This document shows, in pieces, positions 61,618 to 64,000 of a stretch of 64,000 bases of DNA. The notes below the pieces were generated by a model. That model searched no databases. It worked only from the letters and a program-made list of their open reading frames with translations, and was not told where the DNA came from. Position numbers and translations under genes: made by a program. Position 1 is the first letter of the stretch; every line of letters starts with the position of its first letter. The DNA comes from Parachlamydiales bacterium (GTDB lineage: Bacteria > Chlamydiota > Chlamydiia > Chlamydiales > JABDDJ01): assembly GCA_041671045.1 (NCBI GenBank), contig JBAZCF010000003.1:186001-250000 (forward strand). The letters are read 5' to 3'.

Positions 61618-62709
61618 TTATCTTGGAACAACGAGTAATGCATCAGCTATACGCCTTTGCCCTAATTCATCATCCGATTCTATACCGTTGAACATAGGAG
61701 TATTGATTATCTTTCCTTCGACCATCATCAAGACTGAAGCACCGCCGTCCATATTCAGTGCGTGTTTGCACCCTATGGATTTTAAAAACGAAGCTACTTC
61801 CATAACATCCATTCCCTTACTTACACGTGGCTGCCTGCCTTCCACTGCAGCAAAAAGCCATTCATTATTTTCTGTCACTGCTATCACAGAACGCGGCTGC
61901 CTTGTATACATAACAGACTGTTTCAAAATATCCTTGTCGTAGTTTGAAGTTTCAACTCCATCTTTTATCAATATAGGACCACCACTCATCAGGTAATCTG
62001 CATTTTGCCAAAATGCTTCATATTCAGGAGCAACGTTAACGTCTTCAAAATTCTCATTAAAGAACACAAAACGGTGGTTCAGTTCTGCCTTCATCCCCAC
62101 CTCAAAGTGACTGCCATAGTCCGCATGCCCCTTGTCCAATGCGTAAACCCATGCTCCGGAAGGAATTGCTGTGTCGCCACCCGGTTTGTGAACAGAGATA
62201 ATGGTTCCGTCTTTGAATACAACCTCCAAAGTACCTTTAGGAGTTAACGTCGATCTATGCATCGCCCAAGAGAAAAGGCTTGCCATCTCTGGTCTAATAG
62301 GACTGTTAAAGTAATCGATGGGATAGAATCGATCACCTAGCTTAAGGGACCAAATTATCCCTCCCCTAGAACACTCCACCCGAGGGTCATGATCATTCCA
62401 TGCTATCGTGCTCGCTTCACGGAAAGGGGAAGAGAACCATCTATCTAATATTTTGCACATACCGGACGATCTGCCATCATATGCTCCACCGATCGTGAAA
62501 TACCCTCCATTGATAGCCCCTAAAGCATCATAACGGCCTGCGATAGTTGGCAGGCATTCTCTGCCAATGCCATTATTTAAACCTTTTGCGCAAACAATCC
62601 TGCATACATTAGGATCAGCCTTTAAGATATGCACAGAAAGAGGGGAGTCATCAGTATAATGCACATATTCAACGCCCGGATGAACTGTTTCCTTCCTTTG
62701 TGCATGCAT
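61618..62709 (-). CDS. Phosphodiester glycosidase (NAGPA-like) family protein, copy 2
   Basis: A 363-aa paralogue with the same motifs: GAINGGYFTIGGAYDG, LMSGGPILIKDG, RQPRSVIAVTENNEWLFAAVEGRQP and HALNMDGGASVLMMV. The frame begins at a TTG at 62736, but the ATG at 62709 preceded by GGGGAG is chosen. That start leaves no overlap with the upstream small membrane protein and gives no Sec signal, unlike copy 1. Different location or substrate is possible. Confidence 0.82.
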   Translation of the reverse strand: MHAQRKETVHPGVEYVHYTDDSPLSVHILKADPNVCRIVCAKGLNNGIGRECLPTIAGRYDALGAINGGYFTIGGAYDGRSSGMCKILDRWFSSPFREASTIAWNDHDPRVECSRGGIIWSLKLGDRFYPIDYFNSPIRPEMASLFSWAMHRSTLTPKGTLEVVFKDGTIISVHKPGGDTAIPSGAWVYALDKGHADYGSHFEVGMKAELNHRFVFFNENFEDVNVAPEYEAFWQNADYLMSGGPILIKDGVETSNYDKDILKQSVMYTRQPRSVIAVTENNEWLFAAVEGRQPRVSKGMDVMEVASFLKSIGCKHALNMDGGASVLMMVEGKIINTPMFNGIESDDELGQRRIADALLVVPR

Positions 62710-62713
62710 AAAA

Positions 62714-62908
62714 CTACTCCCCACGGAATGAATCAATCAACCAACGCAGCATCACATATGAAATCCATACCAATCCGCTAGTTAGAAGAGCCGCAGTGAA
62801 ACTTTTAAATAGCATGGATGTATCACTGGTAAATAAAAACCACGAGACGAGCAACGTAACCAAAGCGATGATTCCACCATTTCTATCTAGGAAAATGCTC
62901 TGTTTCAT
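62714..62908 (-). CDS. Small membrane protein, 64 aa
   Basis: Two hydrophobic segments (about residues 12-28 and 33-55) with short polar ends, a good AAGGAA ribosome binding site 6 nt before the ATG, and a stop 4 nt before the start of glycosidase copy 2. Co-translation with that gene is likely; it could anchor or export it. No family is recognised. Confidence 0.65.
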   Translation of the reverse strand: MKQSIFLDRNGGIIALVTLLVSWFLFTSDTSMLFKSFTAALLTSGLVWISYVMLRWLIDSFRGE

Positions 62909-63003
62909 AAAAATTCCTTTTGAATACTATCCAATTATAAAAACATAACTTAACATTTTTTTATCTGATATGATAACAAAAATGTAACATTAGCGAGAGT
63001 AGA

Positions 63004-63840
63004 ATGGCATTTGAATCAATGTGGGCGCATATCCTGCGCGCAGTTATATCATTTGGAATGGGAAGCGACTCCCTTCCGCTGGGAGAACTCCCACCCGGCG
63101 TCCAATGGGACAGTACAGGACAGTACCGTTACGTTCTGGAACATGACGGTAAAAAATACCCCTTTAATTTAATGGATCCAGGCCAATCACCTGAAAATAT
63201 ACGCGCTCAAGTTGTCCAAGGGTATAAAATTTTCACCGATACCCCTACCAATGCCCCTGAGTTTGTTGGAAATGGCCTCACCTGCAACAACTGTCATTTT
63301 GTCGGGGGAAATACTCTAGGTGGGCTGAACGGTGGCATTTCACTAGTAGGTGTTACATCAACCTACCCTCGCTATATAAAACGCTTCGACCGGGAAATAA
63401 CTATTGAAGAGCGTATTCAAAGCTGCTTTTTACGCAGCCTAAATGGAAAAGCGCCCCCGGTAGATTCTACAGTAATGCAAACTGTAGTTGCCTACCTTAA
63501 ATGGATCTCTTCTGAAGCAGATCCGCTGCCTATTAAGCCTTGGCTTGGACTAAAAGCATTACCTGAAGGGATCAAAGGTAATAAAGTGCAAGGTGCAACC
63601 GATTATTGGAACAAATGTGCCTCCTGTCATAGGCCCGATGGACAAGGAACTACAGGTGTGCCCGCTGTCTGGGGAGATCAATCCTTTAATGACAGCGCAG
63701 GTATGCATTCCGTACCTACAATGGCATCATTTATTAAGGCCAATATGCCGCACGGAAATCCTATCCTGACCGATCAGCAAGCAATGAATATTGCAGAATT
63801 TATTTCAGAAAAGCTCCGACCCCACTTTAAGGAAAAGTAA
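63004..63840 (+). CDS. Diheme cytochrome c, TsdA/SoxA-like
   Basis: The 278-aa protein has two CxxCH haem sites: CNNCH near residue 97 and CASCH near residue 204. Between them lies RIQSCFLRSLNGKAPP followed by MQTVVAYLKWIS, the pattern seen in thiosulfate dehydrogenase TsdA and related diheme cytochromes. It transfers electrons in the periplasm. The N-terminus from the ATG at 63004 is only weakly hydrophobic (about residues 8-20), so the export signal is unclear. The following gene starts 3 nt after its stop. Confidence 0.85.
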   Translation: MAFESMWAHILRAVISFGMGSDSLPLGELPPGVQWDSTGQYRYVLEHDGKKYPFNLMDPGQSPENIRAQVVQGYKIFTDTPTNAPEFVGNGLTCNNCHFVGGNTLGGLNGGISLVGVTSTYPRYIKRFDREITIEERIQSCFLRSLNGKAPPVDSTVMQTVVAYLKWISSEADPLPIKPWLGLKALPEGIKGNKVQGATDYWNKCASCHRPDGQGTTGVPAVWGDQSFNDSAGMHSVPTMASFIKANMPHGNPILTDQQAMNIAEFISEKLRPHFKEK

Positions 63841-63843
63841 AGC

Positions 63844-64000
63844 ATGGAATTAACCTCTAAAAATATTACATTAGAACAACTAGTAAAATTTGTAGAGGAT
63901 AATCAAGTCATGTTCTGGTCCCAGTTGGATGTGGAGCTGCATTACGATGCGTACGAAACTAAATTAATTACAGGAATACCGCATCCGCTTTTCAATGGCG
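63844..64000 (+). CDS. Start of a GNAT-like acetyltransferase gene, cut by the window edge
   Basis: An ATG at 63844, preceded by AAGGAAAAG, opens a frame to the window end (52 codons). The segment ITGIPHPLFNG resembles the N-terminal lobe of some GNAT acetyltransferases. Only three nt separate it from the cytochrome gene, so the two are likely co-transcribed. Too short for a firm call. Confidence 0.5.
   Translation, partial: MELTSKNITLEQLVKFVEDNQVMFWSQLDVELHYDAYETKLITGIPHPLFNG

Noticed and set aside
1..64000. CRISPR arrays
   Set aside because: No regularly spaced repeats with unique spacers were seen. The only tandem repeats lie inside the coding sequence of family member 3.

Overview
The window looks like a chromosomal segment of an environmental (amoeba-associated, Parachlamydia-type) member of the Chlamydiae. 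Four things point there. The block kdsB-pyrG-ruvX-zwf-(opcA)-pgl keeps the chlamydial order. Lysine synthesis uses the chlamydial LL-diaminopimelate aminotransferase DapL. There is a degenerate RsbU-like membrane protein and an NTT-like transporter. Finally, the window is rich in eukaryote-like secreted-protein candidates (ankyrin, F-box/LRR, tyrosine-repeat proteins). The AT-rich composition fits. The genus cannot be fixed from the sequence alone.

Layout. 1-2.5 kb: end of an unrecognised gene, then metG. 2.8-8.8 kb: mostly lineage-specific proteins (a TPR-like protein, 725-aa and 536-aa unknowns), a secreted DUF4019 protein and a GT92-type glycosyltransferase with a signal peptide. 8.9-16.1 kb: a minus-strand run kdsB, pyrG, ruvX, zwf, opcA-like, pgl, tsaD, with many overlaps. 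16.3-18.2 kb: flotillin and NfeD-like membrane-organising pair. 19.4-25.6 kb: a tightly coupled minus-strand set: nitroreductase, NTT-like transporter with HEAT repeats, cyclic-nucleotide-binding protein, HAMP/degenerate PP2C sensor, MenC-like enolase. 25.6-29.7 kb: dapL, a 40-aa membrane protein, an ankyrin protein and an ABC-2 transporter. 29.7-33.7 kb: a scrap zone with IS4 transposase, AlaX and DUF1016 remnants, threonine aldolase, a frameshifted GNAT and two classes of short repeat. 33.7-40.5 kb: a complete F-type ATP synthase operon atpZ-I-B-E-F-H-A-G-D-C, with an epsilon subunit that lacks its inhibitory C-terminal domain. 40.8-44.8 kb: a 29-aa lysine-rich peptide, a kinase remnant, a rhomboid protease, an SDR and a FAD monooxygenase-like protein. 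45.2-50.4 kb: an accessory island ending at tRNA-Leu(UAG), with an ankyrin protein carrying a probable papain-like core, a truncated RecG-like ATPase, a beta-lactamase homologue with a Cys nucleophile, a broken small-terminase-like gene and a serine-recombinase tail. 50.5-60.5 kb: a degenerate M16 protein, an F-box/LRR protein, a 997-aa unknown and a tandem family of three related proteins. 60.5-64 kb: two phosphodiester-glycosidase paralogues, a diheme cytochrome c and the start of a GNAT-like gene.

How it works together. The core parts are ordinary: oxidative pentose phosphate entry, CTP, CMP-KDO, tRNA modification, proton-driven ATP synthesis and lysine/peptidoglycan precursor supply. The accessory parts look aimed at the eukaryotic host. 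The most novel signal is the tandem family at 56.1-59.5 kb. Its members share an N-terminal domain with a Cys-x-Cys pair, a conserved GLFF segment and, in the two full-length copies, the same C-terminal motif FLEWPxxFEF. The largest copy also carries acidic and tyrosine-rich tandem repeats.
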